From: Taenia hydatigena
Lineage: Eukaryota; Platyhelminthes; Cestoda; Cyclophyllidea; Taeniidae
Assembly (NCBI GenBank): GCA_036345935.2
Contig: JADWOT020000005.1
Coordinates: 7,435,960 to 7,499,959, forward strand
Length of the DNA: 64,000 bases
Direction: 5' to 3'
Positions 13,901 through 26,018 of the stretch are shown one piece after another (within the stretch, counting starts at the first letter, position 1; each line of letters opens with the position of its first letter). Made by a program: the position numbers and the translations under genes. The notes below the pieces were generated by a model. The model saw only the letters and a program-made list of their open reading frames with translations. It searched no databases and was not told where the DNA came from.

Positions 13901-15462
13901 GACCTTGGTCGTAGACAAGCAAGACGGTTCTACGGACACGAAGAGAATCTTCTTCTTCTTCCAGCTGCTACTCATACGCTACCAAACAACCACTGAGTGA
14001 TCATTGGTAATGATACCAAACTTCATCCAACCTCTTATAGGTGGCAGTAGAAAGGAAAAGAAGAAAGAGAAAGAAGCCCACACAGTGTGATATAGAAATG
14101 TTGCAGTTCACATGTTTCTTGCTGTTCTCCTTCTTATTCCTGAACCATTGTTCCCACTGTTTCGTGAATGGACTCCTGCATCACTTACCGTTCGCTTGCA
14201 CTTATTACCTGAGAGTCCCCATTATTTCTCAGCCCTCCATTATTCGCAGCTGTAACTGTAGCGCTGTATTTGTTCTGACTACCGGTTTCGGTCACTTGGG
14301 TGGCCACATTGGCCTAGTCGGGATGGCTGGCTACCAGGTCATGCCAGCAACCCCAACCCCTCCATTTGTTGAATATACCTATTCTGCCCTAGTATTATGC
14401 CTTCTTCCGCTTTCAAGGACGTCTCGGAGTGCTACACTAACATCATGGCAACAATCCGCATTCATTGGAACAACTTTCGCCATCATGGAAAACTACAGGT
14501 TGAGAGTAAGAACTGGCAATGGAAGAGTGCCGAACGTAATCTAGCCATGTGCACACACAACTAATCCTAAAACAGATGAGCCAAAAGGATGGTCGCTCAA
14601 CGACTATAGTGAAATTCGCCTCCAGACAGCAGTGAATACCAATATGGTGATTGCATACTTCATACGTGAGTTTTGTTGTCGTCGTTATGAGTTGCAATAA
14701 ACACGTAATCAACTGCGTTTAAAAGAGTTGTAGGCATCGTGTCATCAGTTAGGCTTATTAGGAGGGTATTGAATGTGGGCTTAGTAAAGTGATGAGGTCC
14801 TCAAGTCTTATTTGTGTGTTTCCCACATTTGGCCAAGGAATGAAGCAGGGGTTGTGCAACACATTTATTCGTGAAGGAAATATTAGGTGGCCCTAATTGT
14901 AGTAGTCGTGGAGGTTTCGATAGTTGTAACACAGTTCAACTGCGAACCGAGAATCATTGATTATCCTGATTGTGCTCACGTGAGTAATTTGCGGCAGAAC
15001 TTGAGCGGTGATAATGTGGCTGATGTCGTGCGTGCAAATGTAGCCTGTAGATGCAGTTAGGGTTACTTTGCATGCTGGATGTCATGCTGTGTCGCGACTC
15101 TCTCGTCCGAGCGGATAGAAGTGAGGTCGAAGATAAGGAGAAGGCCATTATTTTGTACAAAAATGCTGACGAGATTATGCGCGTTAACGTTCTGCAGAAG
15201 GGTTTTAATATACACAGTCAACCCAAGAACTACATGAATTTCCGGACAAATATTGAGGAAATAATCTATCATGCGGTTAGAGCAGACACTGCAAAGTCGC
15301 CGTACACCAGGTTCGTTGGATTCGTCTTTGAGTAACAGTCGTAGCTTCAAGATCGCAAATAAGTACATATCAGTAATAAACGACTTCGATGTTCTGACGG
15401 GAATGCGCGTAAATTAGTCATTGGTCATTGTTGTTACGTTTGTCTAGTCTCTGAAAGCGCAG
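10980..15462. other. No gene recognised (SLC4 to EDRF1)
   Basis: Contains one R1 copy and an imperfect CA-rich stretch at about 12290-12420. The unfound first exon(s) of EDRF1 may lie in the right half. A short frame at about 11040-11125 after a TTTTGTAG site (reading SGMPYIALSDKLDIEVG) could be an alternative last SLC4 exon, but no matching donor is compelling. Confidence 0.45.
14270..14425 (-). repeat. Dispersed repeat R1, copy 4
   Basis: Minus-strand copy: GGTGGCCACATTGGCCTAGT followed by CAGGTCATGCCAGCAACCCC. It is similar in extent and order to the copy near 33.8 kb. Confidence 0.5.
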
Positions 15463-17361
15463 GTGAAGATGGTATTTGATTCTTCTGTTCGCGCATCAAC
15501 GGTCATACACCGTGTTGGTGACTTGTTTCTCTTTGACGAATTTGACATTGATTCGTTCATCTTGACCAGCTCTTCTTACGTAAGCTGAACGTGGATGACC
15601 AACGTTTAGGGGCACTGGCCATGGCTAGAAGAATTCATGCATCGCCACAAGATTTATCTAAATGGAGCTGAATTCACACGGCACGCTCTGACTATGCGTG
15701 ATCTTTATATAAAGTTCCTCTACCACACGTATGCTCATACTTTTACTATTCCTCAGCAGAAGCCTTTAGTGTTGGGCCGAATAATTCGCTCATCAGTGAG
15801 TTGACTCAGAAGATGATTAAAAATGATGTTGATTGTTCTGACGACTGCAAGGCGATCGTGTCGTCATCTTCACCGGAGTTGGCGGCCTGCAATGTATCAT
15901 CGACGTCTTCCTCGGATAGGCCGGCGTCGGAGTTCCATCGAAATGCAGATGACTTTTTGCGCTTGGCTAAGTGGAGAGTTGATGATCTTAGTTTTCTTGT
16001 CGGTTCTGATTTGGCCATCTTTGGAACCAAATTTCATCCCTGCATCAGCTTGCGGCTAAGGTGAATTTCGATGCATTGAACGGTTATTTTGCATTTAATT
16101 GTATAGTTCCAATGCTTTTCTTTTAGTCCACTTCACAAACCGATAAATGTACTGACAGGCATCGACATATGGTTGGAGAACATTCTCAACGAAGTGCCGG
16201 AGGTGGCAATGTGTTTCCACAACGAGGGCATTGTGATGCAGGAGTATGAGCTGTACAATACCACTGATTTACCGAAGCTGACGGGCTTCGACAAGGAGCA
16301 AATTCTCCGCATTATGCGCAACCTGGCGTTATTTCTGAAAAATAACGCTACGCAGGAGGGTCACACTTATTGGCTAGTGAAAGAACCTGGATTCGATGTT
16401 GTTAAACTCTATGACCTCACCGTGCTTTGTGAAAAGTCGGATGCTCCTAACGCCTGCCATGAATTTGAGGGTGATAAAGAGGAAAATGGGGGCACAGATG
16501 GGAGTTGTAATGGTAAGCACTCCTGTGCTTTCGTCGAATTCTTAGCGGTGCTGGTTGAGAGATTGCCATACAATAAGCCTTTTTTTTCAAATCCGATAAA
16601 ATTAGCTAGGAATTCCACTTTATTCTCCCAACACTTGAGCCATTTTTATGGTACATTGGCGATGCGTACATTATGTTCGCTCGCTCTGTTTATCAACTGT
16701 TGTTCTCAATTGTAAGTGCCGTGAATTTTTACAATGACCATCATCTAAATTCTTGAGGATGCCTTGACTATCGTCATTTCTATTTGTGATTCTAGCAGTG
16801 ATGAAATCATGTGAGTTATTGGCGCTATGTCCCGCTTCTCATAGATTTTGCATCATGCTGTCTTGCCATATACCTTATTTAATCGGTCCATCCCGTTTTT
16901 TTTTCATCTTAGGTGTTAATCCCTTTATCCTGCCGGTGGCGACCCTCTGTTTTAAACTTGCCGAGCACCGGGTATCTCAGCGAGATCGGTACCTTGAACG
17001 GCAAGCTACTAATCCTAGCGTCACTGGCAGAACACGTAAATCGGGGGGTGGACGGCAGGAGAGCATGGACGACTATTTGGCCGACCCGCGCGCCTTCCTT
17101 ACCGACGTGCTACGACTTCTGAAAAATTGTCTCAATCTAATCGGCACTATGGAGGAGGGAGCGGGTGAAGCATGCGAGCGCAGTCAAGCCCTTCCCAGCT
17201 CGCGATCTTCATCGCCTGACCGACCACCGTCCCTAAGGCCCTATGCTGACCTCAAGTCGAGGGCTCTGCTCCTACTCTGTCGGCTCTATCTCTCCTCCCC
17301 GCCCGATGACATCATGGCATGCGCATCTTTGGTGCTCAGGCCCACGCCAGCTGCGCCTGAG
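15463..17361 (+). CDS. EDRF1: EDRF1-like protein, N-terminal half only
   Basis: Five exons join in frame: 15463-15579, 15610-15795, 15852-16060, 16127-16512 and 16913-17361, giving 449 residues. Motifs match erythroid differentiation-related factor 1 in order: VIHRVGDLFLFDEFDI, then GHWPWLEEF..LYIKFLYHTY, then VDDLSFLVGSDLAIFG..SLRLR, then KPINVLTGIDIWLENIL and VPEVAMCFH, then EGHTYWLV and VVKLYDLTVLCE, then PFILPVATLCFKLA. Vertebrate EDRF1 is about 1,240 residues, a nuclear protein first tied to globin expression, and the remaining part is rich in TPR-like helices. That part is not recognisable downstream. The start codon is also upstream of what I can identify. The last exon ends at CCTGAG before GTGGGT in phase 0. 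Introns 1 (30 nt), 2 (56 nt) and 3 (66 nt) are very short. The identity is firm; completeness is not. Confidence 0.85.
15580..15609 (+). other. 30-nt intron in EDRF1
   Basis: It begins GTAAGC and ends GTTTAG, between codons (phase 0). Without removal the reading frame hits TGA two codons after the donor. With removal the protein reads SSSY-GHWPWLEEF, aligning with the RSSQTGDWTWLKEF stretch of vertebrate EDRF1. This is near the lower limit known for spliceosomal introns. Confidence 0.85.
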
Positions 17362-19225
17362 GTGGGTCGATTGGTGATGTGGATACTTCTAATTGAAGCT
17401 TTTCAGTTTCGAGAGCGATCTGAATTCGTGTAGACCAATGCCAGGTTGGATGGGGCTGCCAAAATGCTAATCAGTGCCTATTCTGATGAAGGAAGGCTTT
17501 ACAAAGGGCTTGCTTTGCGTGGGTAAATATGCGAACAGTTTTGAGTGATCGGAATGCCAACGAATTCATGCACTGATTCTAGGCGTTAAAATGATTCCCT
17601 ACTGTTTACACTTCTGACTGAAGTGCTGGAGCTTGGCAGAAATGCGCAAGTAAATTAGCGCATTGTTCTTCAACTTCACATGTATGTGCCGTTTGCTCCT
17701 ATTCGTAATCATTGTGGGCCGGATGACCGGCTGAATAAATAGTGTGCGATCTTTGAAAGAATTATTGGTGCCAATTCCTGTGGAAATCTTGCTCCATAAA
17801 CAAAAGGTTATACAGATTTCAGGTTGTAATTTCTGGTCGAAGATGCATATATATACATATATATGGCCTTATTTACTACTAAATTTGTTCCGAACTTGTG
17901 TGGAAGTTGTCAATGTTGATGGGCATCTGCGCCAATGGGTAGAGCATGCACGTGACGGCTTTACCATCAGAATGGGCCTATGCAGCGTGGGTGATATGCT
18001 AGCTATCCGTTGGTGCAATGCAAGCTATTTTGTGATTGCCCCTTTTGGAGGATTCTATCAAATTTTTGGGTAATTAGATCCAGCATGTTTGGCATTGCTC
18101 TAGGTTTTATCTGACCATTGATGTTTGCGATGACTGTTCACCTCTCCAATCAGCAGTTTTTTGCTCTAGTGATTGGTTGCCACCTTCATTGATCGAGATG
18201 TTGGCTTTTGAAAGTTCCCATGGATTGGACAGATCACAAATAGTTCATGTCGCTTTATTATCTTGAGGCAGGAGAGCGGCGGTTTCGTCATAGACCTGCT
18301 AATTTGACGCGCAATAGTCATGCTACTAGTGGCACCAGTAATTTTTTTGCGTACGGTGGAGATACGAGATTTGACAATAACGTCAGAAGAGTTTACATCT
18401 GGAAGAACTAATAACCGTGCACCGGCTAGTCATGTGAGTGTTTTCCTCTAGGATTGGAATGTAGCGCAACTGATTGACGGAAAGTAACCGTGTGACCATT
18501 TGTGTAAGGAGCACAGGGCCATTCCTGTTAAAATATGCACTCAGTATGGGAATAGAGTTGATGTTCATAGAGTTTCTGCAGCTTGCCGTAACGGTTTGGC
18601 GTATCCAAAGTCGCAGTCTCGAAGACCAAGGGAGGTATACCAGCGCTACCTTAGTAAAACATAAAAATAATATGTGGATGCTGGAGTGGTCTTTCTTCCA
18701 CGAGTTGTGAACCTTCGAAATGAGATTTTTGCTTGTCGGTAATCTGGGGTCAGCAGCGCATGATCGGGCGAATATTTCACGACCATATTGTCTGTTGATA
18801 CCACATGAATCTGATTCGGTGTTGGGAAGACATTGCCTCAAATGAAGGCGACTGTGTGGACAAGTTTTGGGCAAATGAAGTTGACTAAGTGCAGATGGGC
18901 TTACCGCCTCACTCACTAGAGCCGATTGAGATCGCATTGAAGTGTACTCAAAGGTCTGGAATTTCTAGTCAAACCTCATCACAATGAAAAATTCTGTGCA
19001 GAAGATCAATTTCTGCTTGTTACTTGTAAGATGCGGTTCGGCTGCCACCGTCACCCGCATTTCTTGTCATTTTGAGTTAACTCGCATCATTCCATTTATT
19101 TTCATACATTTCACTGCATTTACCTCCTGAATTGTAAAATATAAGTTAGTCTTTGATTATTTGACGAAATCAACTGTACTTAAACCCTGTGTCGAAAAGG
19201 ATATTTATCATTTCACTAATTCTAG
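17362..19225. other. No exon recognised (EDRF1 to next gene)
   Basis: The TPR-like half of EDRF1 is expected after 17361, but no matching segment is visible in any frame. A 184-codon minus-strand frame at 18383-18937 matches nothing I know. Confidence 0.45.
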
Positions 19226-22200
19226 ATGGTGAGTGTGAATGTGGCAGAGTTTGCGACGGAAAGCGGTGTTACACCAGATGTAATGGACGCCGTCTACCCA
19301 CCAACCCCACCACAGATGTCATCCGGGTGTGGACAGGCGTCTTCGTTGAAGTCCTCCAAAAGTCAGACCCGACGGCTCGGCGATTCTATCATTGAAGCCT
19401 TCCGCTCCCCACAGACCGATCGTGTGTCAATCCTTGCCACACAGGTAGGTTGCCACTACCCTACTTTTCGTAGGTAGTAAATTGACATGCATTTAGAAGT
19501 AGCTCGTTATACCCTGCTCTGAGGTACTTTTGTGATAGTCAGGGACCTATCTTCTGCCGGTGGTTGCTGAGGTCAATGTTGTTGGTTGGAAGGCATTAGC
19601 ATTTGAGAAATCGAATTGGCAGAATGGACCTATTGTTTTGTTTGGTTTGGGGATTGTTGCAGTAAGATGTAAAGCGGTGCAAATAGGTATTTGAAAGTGT
19701 GGCGTGAACAGTATGTTGCACTTGAAAAGCATTGTAACACAGCGATGAGATGAGACGATATGCACCAGGTCTGTCCGCAAACTGCAATCCAATAGATTGC
19801 TCACTATCGTTTGTTGTTCTGTCTGAAATGTCGGACTATTGTAGTTCATTGGTTTTGTAAGTGGCTAGGAGGATATTCTACAAAGTAAACTGGTGATGTA
19901 TACTTGCGTGCATTGAAAGGGATGGTGGAATAAAAGGTGACTGTTGGAGCTTTCAGTTGTGCAAAGGAAGCCTTGGAGTTGCAGAAGTTGTTTGACATTT
20001 TGGCATTTAACTTACAAGACGTTAATTGAGCGTGTTGTTTTGAAGGAGTGAGAATTTATTTAAGGAGGACTTGGGAAGTGGATGAAGCACTGAGTGGAAG
20101 TCGTACTAGACGCACTGGTGAAGTACAAATAGGCGGAGTTTGATTTACCCTACAGCTAACTGAGACTCTGCGTCCAACACTGCCATACGTGGAGCTGGGG
20201 CTTGACCTCGGTGGGAGTGGTGACAGTGGCGGTGGCGGTGGCGGTGGTGGTGGTGGTGGGACCAAAGCGGAGGCCTTGGCGTTGGTGGCGGTGGGTGATG
20301 GTGAGGGAGCGGAGCGATGGAAGGGGTGGTGTGCGCGGGCTACGGAGATGTTGCCTCTTGTGGTTGTGAAGCAGGCGGTGGTGCAGGCCTGTCGCCTGTG
20401 GTCGCGTGTATTTGCGCCTGGTGCTCCTCCTGACAGCGTGACCTCCGCCAAATGTCGACGTCTTCATGAATGCTGTCAACTGGCTGTCTCTGCTCTTCTC
20501 CACATCGGTAGGTCAATTGTCATGTGCTTGAGTGGCGTAGGTGAGGAGGCATTCTCAGTGTTGATTGGTGGCAGAGGTTTATTTGTTTGAGTAATCTTTC
20601 AGTGGGTGCACTTGGGGTTGGACAACGTCTTACCATCACAAGGTTAATTTACTTGGCTTCCTCTTAGCTGTTGTTGAAGTTATGTAAGGCTGTGTGGTCC
20701 ACTCATGCACGTTGATTTGTTTGGAGAAGTGCATGCCACGTAGTGGTGGAGTGGTAGAGGGTGGAGAAATGACCAACTCTATCGACGAGCTGTGGGAAGT
20801 GGTGAGAAGTGTGTGTAAGGTTGGGTGGAGGGGTGTAGGTGTGCTTAAGTAGCTGTATTTGAGGGTGTGGGAGGAAATGTTATCGGTGAGGAGGACGAGT
20901 AATGTTTGTTATACCGTCTAGAGCATCTGGCTCCTGAGGGACCTTGTCGTTTCTGCAAGCAGCAGGCAGTGTCTCCGATGGACGGTGGCTCGTCCGTGTG
21001 CCAACTCGGTGCATCCGCGCGTCGTTTCTTCGTTCACGTAGTGTTGGGGCTGGAAGAGGCGCGCAGTCGTGGTGTGAGCCTGCAGCCTGTGCCAGATGAG
21101 ATGGTGAAAGTGTGCGAGCGTTCACTGTTGGGCCTAACTCTTGCGAGAGTGTGTCCAAAGGCGTCGCTTCTGTTGCCTGCGGTGTTGCGAGTGATAACGA
21201 TTGGTCCGGGTGGTTCTAGGCATGTGTGTGAAGGGGCTGATACATGTGTAAGGCTGTGTTGTACTTTTAGCTTGCTTTTCCTCTCCACTCTGTAATCTAT
21301 GCTGAAGTAGCAGAGAAGTGTCCTCGAGGGTGTTGTTTGGTGAATTTAGTGTCTTCACGTAAATAGCATGCAAGAGCATATTTGGTAATGTGAAGTTGTT
21401 TTGCACGGAAAGGGCGGAACGTGCTTTCATGTGTGTTGTTTGCTTAGACTTGGAGGGTTGTATGAATTGGGTTTGACATAGTGTTGCATGCTGGGACCTA
21501 TGCAGTGTGGCGCTCCATTTCTTCCACTTCTTTTCTCGTGACTTGCGTCGGAGTATTGGTGCCCTTGTTGGTGAAGTGAAATTGCATTGAGTGTTTGGTA
21601 GTTGTGAGCGTTTTTCCTTTTCGGAAAAGGGTTCAGTTTGAGCAGCTGAAAGTGGACAAAGTGGTGTTATCTCAGAGATGAAGGTATGGACTTGAGTGTT
21701 AGTGGGGGTTGTGTGTTAGTGGGGGAGGTGGACTTGGAATAATGTTAGCAGTAAACACCGTCTGCGTTCTTAGAGATCTTTGACGAATGCAGTTAAGAGT
21801 TGGACGGAATGTTTTGCAAATTGGGATCAGTTGCATAGCTTCAACTTCATTGGGTGCCTTAGTTTCGGGGACTGTTATGGCACATGCTGTAGTTGTGAGG
21901 AGCGCGTGATGCCCTCTTTCAGCTCCATGAAAGTTGGTGTGGAGTTGAGTGACTTGTTGAAGTATTTGTCATTGTCAGGGAGCGGAAGTGCTTAAAATTC
22001 CAATGAGAACTTGAAGAATTTTTCTAATTTACAAAAGACGGATTAGGTGGTGACTTACTAGACGGGGTTATTCAACCCCTTGTTTGTTTTATGCTACAAT
22101 TTGATTACGTTTTCATGGCCATGACATCTAAATAGCTCCCTTGACCAACTAGTTTGGCAAGCGGATCCCATGGCACTTTATTATTTAGTTTTATCTGTTA

Positions 22201-25200
22201 CCAATGCCTCTCATCATCCCGCATTTAATTTTTCAAGCACTGATGTGTTCAATGTGCTTTTGGGTGAAGTATTTTCTTAATGCTTGACTGGATTCCATTG
22301 ACAGGTCTTCTGAGTTATCAGATCAATATTTTAATCTTCCTATTTCATGTTCAATGAGTCGGCAAAGCGCCTGATTTTTATTTTTTTGTAGACGTACTCC
22401 ACCCCTACGGCCTGTATTCTGAACGCATGGTTGTGGACGCTGGATCTTGTAGTCGATTGTCTTAATCAGCTCCTACCCTTGGCTTTCTCCACTGCTGCTA
22501 CTGCTGTAGCTACTGACGACACTGCTCGTCTTCTGCCCGACACCAGCCTGCCGAGCTACCTTCCATTCGCACTTAATGAATTCATCCTCGCATTGCGTAT
22601 CTATGTCGCCAATTTCCCTGACATGCAGGCGGTGAGCTTTTATCCTCTTTTTATCTCGATTAATAAGTATCAGGAGATGTTTTTAATCACTCCACTTGTA
22701 ACGCACGTACGATTTCATGAGCTAAGCATTCGTCTGCACAGGCTTTCTGCTGTGTCGTTGCTTCTACCTTTCGGCCTTATTACTTGGGCTTCGTGTGCTA
22801 GTAGCATCATCATCATTTGTTTTCCAGTCTACGGATGCAGATTTTGTTGCATGTTATGGGATGTACTATTTTGCATTATCCTTTCTTTGCTCGTACCCAA
22901 TTTATCACCAGAAAGCATTGAAACTGACTAGGCTGTAGTTTTTTCCCGATTGGTGGAAGGGCTTCCGTTTGCATCTAGTTACAATCTCTGTCATTGACTC
23001 GGGTGGTGTTCTGCATAAGTAAATTCTTTTAACTAATCAAACCATGTATTTTCAACCCAACGGTATTCTATTTTTAACACACTTCCTCATCAAAAAAATA
23101 CCTTTTAAAGTCACTTGCTGTTTACCTTTTGGGTCAACTTTTGGTCTCTCTTCGATGTTTGTTAGAAATGCATTGTAACTAGGTGAGTTTTCGTAGGAAA
23201 CAGAATAAATTTGTCGGACTCTTCGTCATTTTCGCCCCATTTTAGCCCTTTACGCATATTCGTTTGGGAGCTTGTCTAAAATTTATGTTGTAGCTCTCAA
23301 TCCACTCGTGAAGACTCCGCAATACAGTCGTTCCATGACACAGCAACTGAATCACAGGATGCTGTAGGCGCGTAAACTTACTATTTCAAATAATTGTAAG
23401 AAATTAATGAAATGTATTGTATTGTTTCTTCCTTGGTCTTGAGGTGTATTGGTGTCCCAACGGATTCTTCAATCACTTGGCGCTGCATTGGGTTTTGAAG
23501 CAGACAATTCTTCACCCTCATAAAGTACTATGGTGTTTTGGTTCGAGGCAAAATTCTCCGTCAGGGAAAAACAACTCATCATGAGCGTTTTAGCTAATCG
23601 TTTAATGAAACCCGCCTCTTGTTGCCATCTAGCATGAAAGTCCAAACCTGACCCACCTAGGTGGGCAAATGTTATCACTTTTTTCTACAGTTTGTGAACA
23701 TACTGATGGGAAACAGCAGGGTTGATTGACGTTATAGAATTAGTCCTTGCTAATCACAGGCGATGAAGTCTTTTTGGGGTTCTCTTAAAAATTGATGCAG
23801 ACGAATTTATAGTCAACCAAATTACCACTGAACGTTGGTTGAATTCGTACCATCAATCCTAAAAATAAAAAAGCGCTTTCAATATGCGTACATTCCCGAT
23901 CTCAATTGGTCACAGTAGAAATAAAGTGGATGGGAGAAGTAGGTTAATTATGGACCTTAATTTATGCAGCGATTTTCCTTTTCCCAACTATCGTCATTTA
24001 GAATTCCGATATCACACGAGACTTCAAACGGTGGCTGAGACGCTTCCTTCACCTGCTCAGTACGCCCATCTTGGAGGAGTGCCTGAAGCACTTGCCTGAC
24101 TCGTTGCGATTGCTCGTCCACTCATTGCGCTTCCAGTCGATCAAAGTGGCTGCCGTGAAGGCACCGGAGATTCTACAGCCGCCGAAGGTCCTCGCCGAGG
24201 TCGATGGTCATCCTCTCCCACCAATTTTACAGCATCTTGGAATGGCCATTGAAGCGCTTGCTCCGAGCTTTTCCGTGCTCAGTGGTACCGATCTGCGCTC
24301 TTCCCGGACCGACTTGGGACCCCTTGTCAAGCTCATTCTTGACGTCTTACGAACAGCCAACGAGTACTTTGTCTATGGTCTTAAGGAACTTGCATCGGCT
24401 CAGGTTCGTTAACTGCCATTCTGAGTGTTAGAAGTAATTTGTGTAGGTGATGACCCCAAAAATCGGTTTTCTCCTCCCCTTGTTGCTTTAATCATTGCCT
24501 GGCAGCGGCTTCTATATGATCTCTTGCTTTAATTTATGCTAGTTTTATCCTTCTAATTTGCGGAAGAAATGCCCAGGCCTGATACTTGAAATCATCTTTG
24601 TGCACGATAAATGATTGTCATTTGAATCATGAGTTGTGCTTGTTTTTATTTATCCATAAGTGTTTTGTTTTTGATTCCGCGTAAAAGCATAATGAATTTA
24701 GTGAATCGCCACTAGTTCCTTTTAATCACATTTCATTAAATTGCTTCAAGAAGGTTTGGAGCTTCAACCTCTTTAATATTATTGTAGATAGGTGACTAAG
24801 TTTGCACAATTATATGTTTGTGTGAATCCCATAATGTTTTCAAGACGCTATCGCAGTGGCATATCGGGATATGGGATATTATTTGTTGATTGATTGTTTT
24901 AATGTGAAATAAGTATCTGCTCCAAGCGGTCAACCACCTTAAGATAATTTTTATGATTGTAAATGATAAATCATCTCAATCGTAAATGCAGCGAAATCAT
25001 CCAGCAACACTAGAAAATCTTTCATAACTCCATGGTCCTTGGCTGTTTGTTGCAGACCCCAAGCCTATGGCTAGTGGACAACATTGCATCGGTTCAGCTC
25101 AAAGTGGAGAAGCTGATGCCCTTCCAGTTGAACAACCTCCTTTCCACCGACCTATTGCAGCTCGGTGCCTCTAGCGCGCGACGAAAAGCTGCTTCAGGTG

Positions 25201-26018
25201 ACATTTGCTACCGACTGCTGCACGACTATCTCAGTCCCTCGGACGTTCGTATGATAATTTCTTTTCGCCTCCATATGGTCAAAATTTCGGTCCTCTCAAA
25301 GCAGCTCGCAAAAACACATCACTCCGATCGATTCGTGACCACTACTACGGAACAGTTAAAGGCCTCTTTGACCTGGCTGCAACGACATCTCAGCATCTGC
25401 GGTGGCTGCGGTGATGCTGACTACGATGATGCTCAGTTGAAGTACGAGGACTACAAACTCATCATTTCCATTGTCACAAATATGGTTCTGATTCGGAGTG
25501 GTCAAAAAGGTGAGCTTCAGTGGGGAGGACATTTTGATGGCAAAACTGTGAGGAACAAATAATTAGACCAGCTAATACTGATCGTCCTTTAAACACTTTT
25601 TCTAGACGTTCTCTCCGAATCTGGCATACAGCATATCCTCCGCGATACCGTCGTATTGCGTCATGTTGTCGACGCACTCCATGATTACCTTGTCAAAGCT
25701 GAGGCTGAATTACCTTTTGAACTGTTGTCCGAGGAACTACTTCCCTCCCTCTCGCAGCTGGGTAAGACGCTGCACTCCCTCTGTCTCAGTCTCCACTCTA
25801 AGGTTTGCGAGCCTTCCGTCAAATCGTCTGCGCGGCGCGTCAGGAAGAGGACAAGCGGTGGTGACAGACGCAGCCACGGAGCCCTGAACTCTCTGTGTGC
25901 GGCCATGCAGTTACCCGAATCAAGCGAGAACTCGGATCTCCACCACAATTTGCTCCTTTGGACGCGTCTGGTTCAAACGCAGTTAATTGCCATCGAGATC
26001 TACTTGAATTCAAGCTGA
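19226..26018 (+). CDS. Unidentified 801-residue helical protein, seven exons
   Basis: Exons 19226-19444, 20156-20507, 20922-21247, 22392-22631, 24002-24403, 25056-25509 and 25606-26018 have matching phases (0,1,0,0,0,1) and good GT/AG sites, which makes one transcript likely. The product is 801 residues, Leu-rich and mostly predicted helical, with a glycine run encoded near 20225-20260. Recognisable stretches include WLWTLDLVVDCLNQLLP, FKRWLRRFLHLLSTPILEE, LVKLILDVLRTANEYFVYG and a basic patch RRVRKRTSGGDRR near the C-terminus. I do not recognise the family. A HEAT-type or nucleoporin-like scaffold is possible, but that is a guess from helix content. The ATG lies directly after a TAG acceptor, so the true start may be in an upstream exon. 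The phase is also compatible with the preceding EDRF1 exon, so a single fused gene cannot be ruled out. TAA-free through all exons; stops at TGA 26016-26018. Confidence 0.65.
20222..20260 (+). repeat. GGT/GGC microsatellite coding polyglycine
   Basis: A near-perfect run of GGT and GGC triplets lies within exon 2 of the unidentified 801-residue protein and would encode about eleven consecutive glycines after a GSGDS lead-in. Runs of triplets like this commonly vary in length between individuals. Confidence 0.8.

Noticed and set aside
14041..14544. 167-codon + strand frame
   Set aside because: It is mostly an inverted R1 repeat copy, and no protein family fits.
18383..18937. 184-codon minus-strand frame
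   Set aside because: No recognisable domain, Ser/Arg-rich and irregular composition, no neighbours that fit. It might be an old retroelement, but no reverse transcriptase, protease or integrase motif is present.
20056..20503. Proline- and threonine-rich minus-strand frames
   Set aside because: They are the antisense of the GGT triplet run and exon 2 of the unidentified + strand gene.
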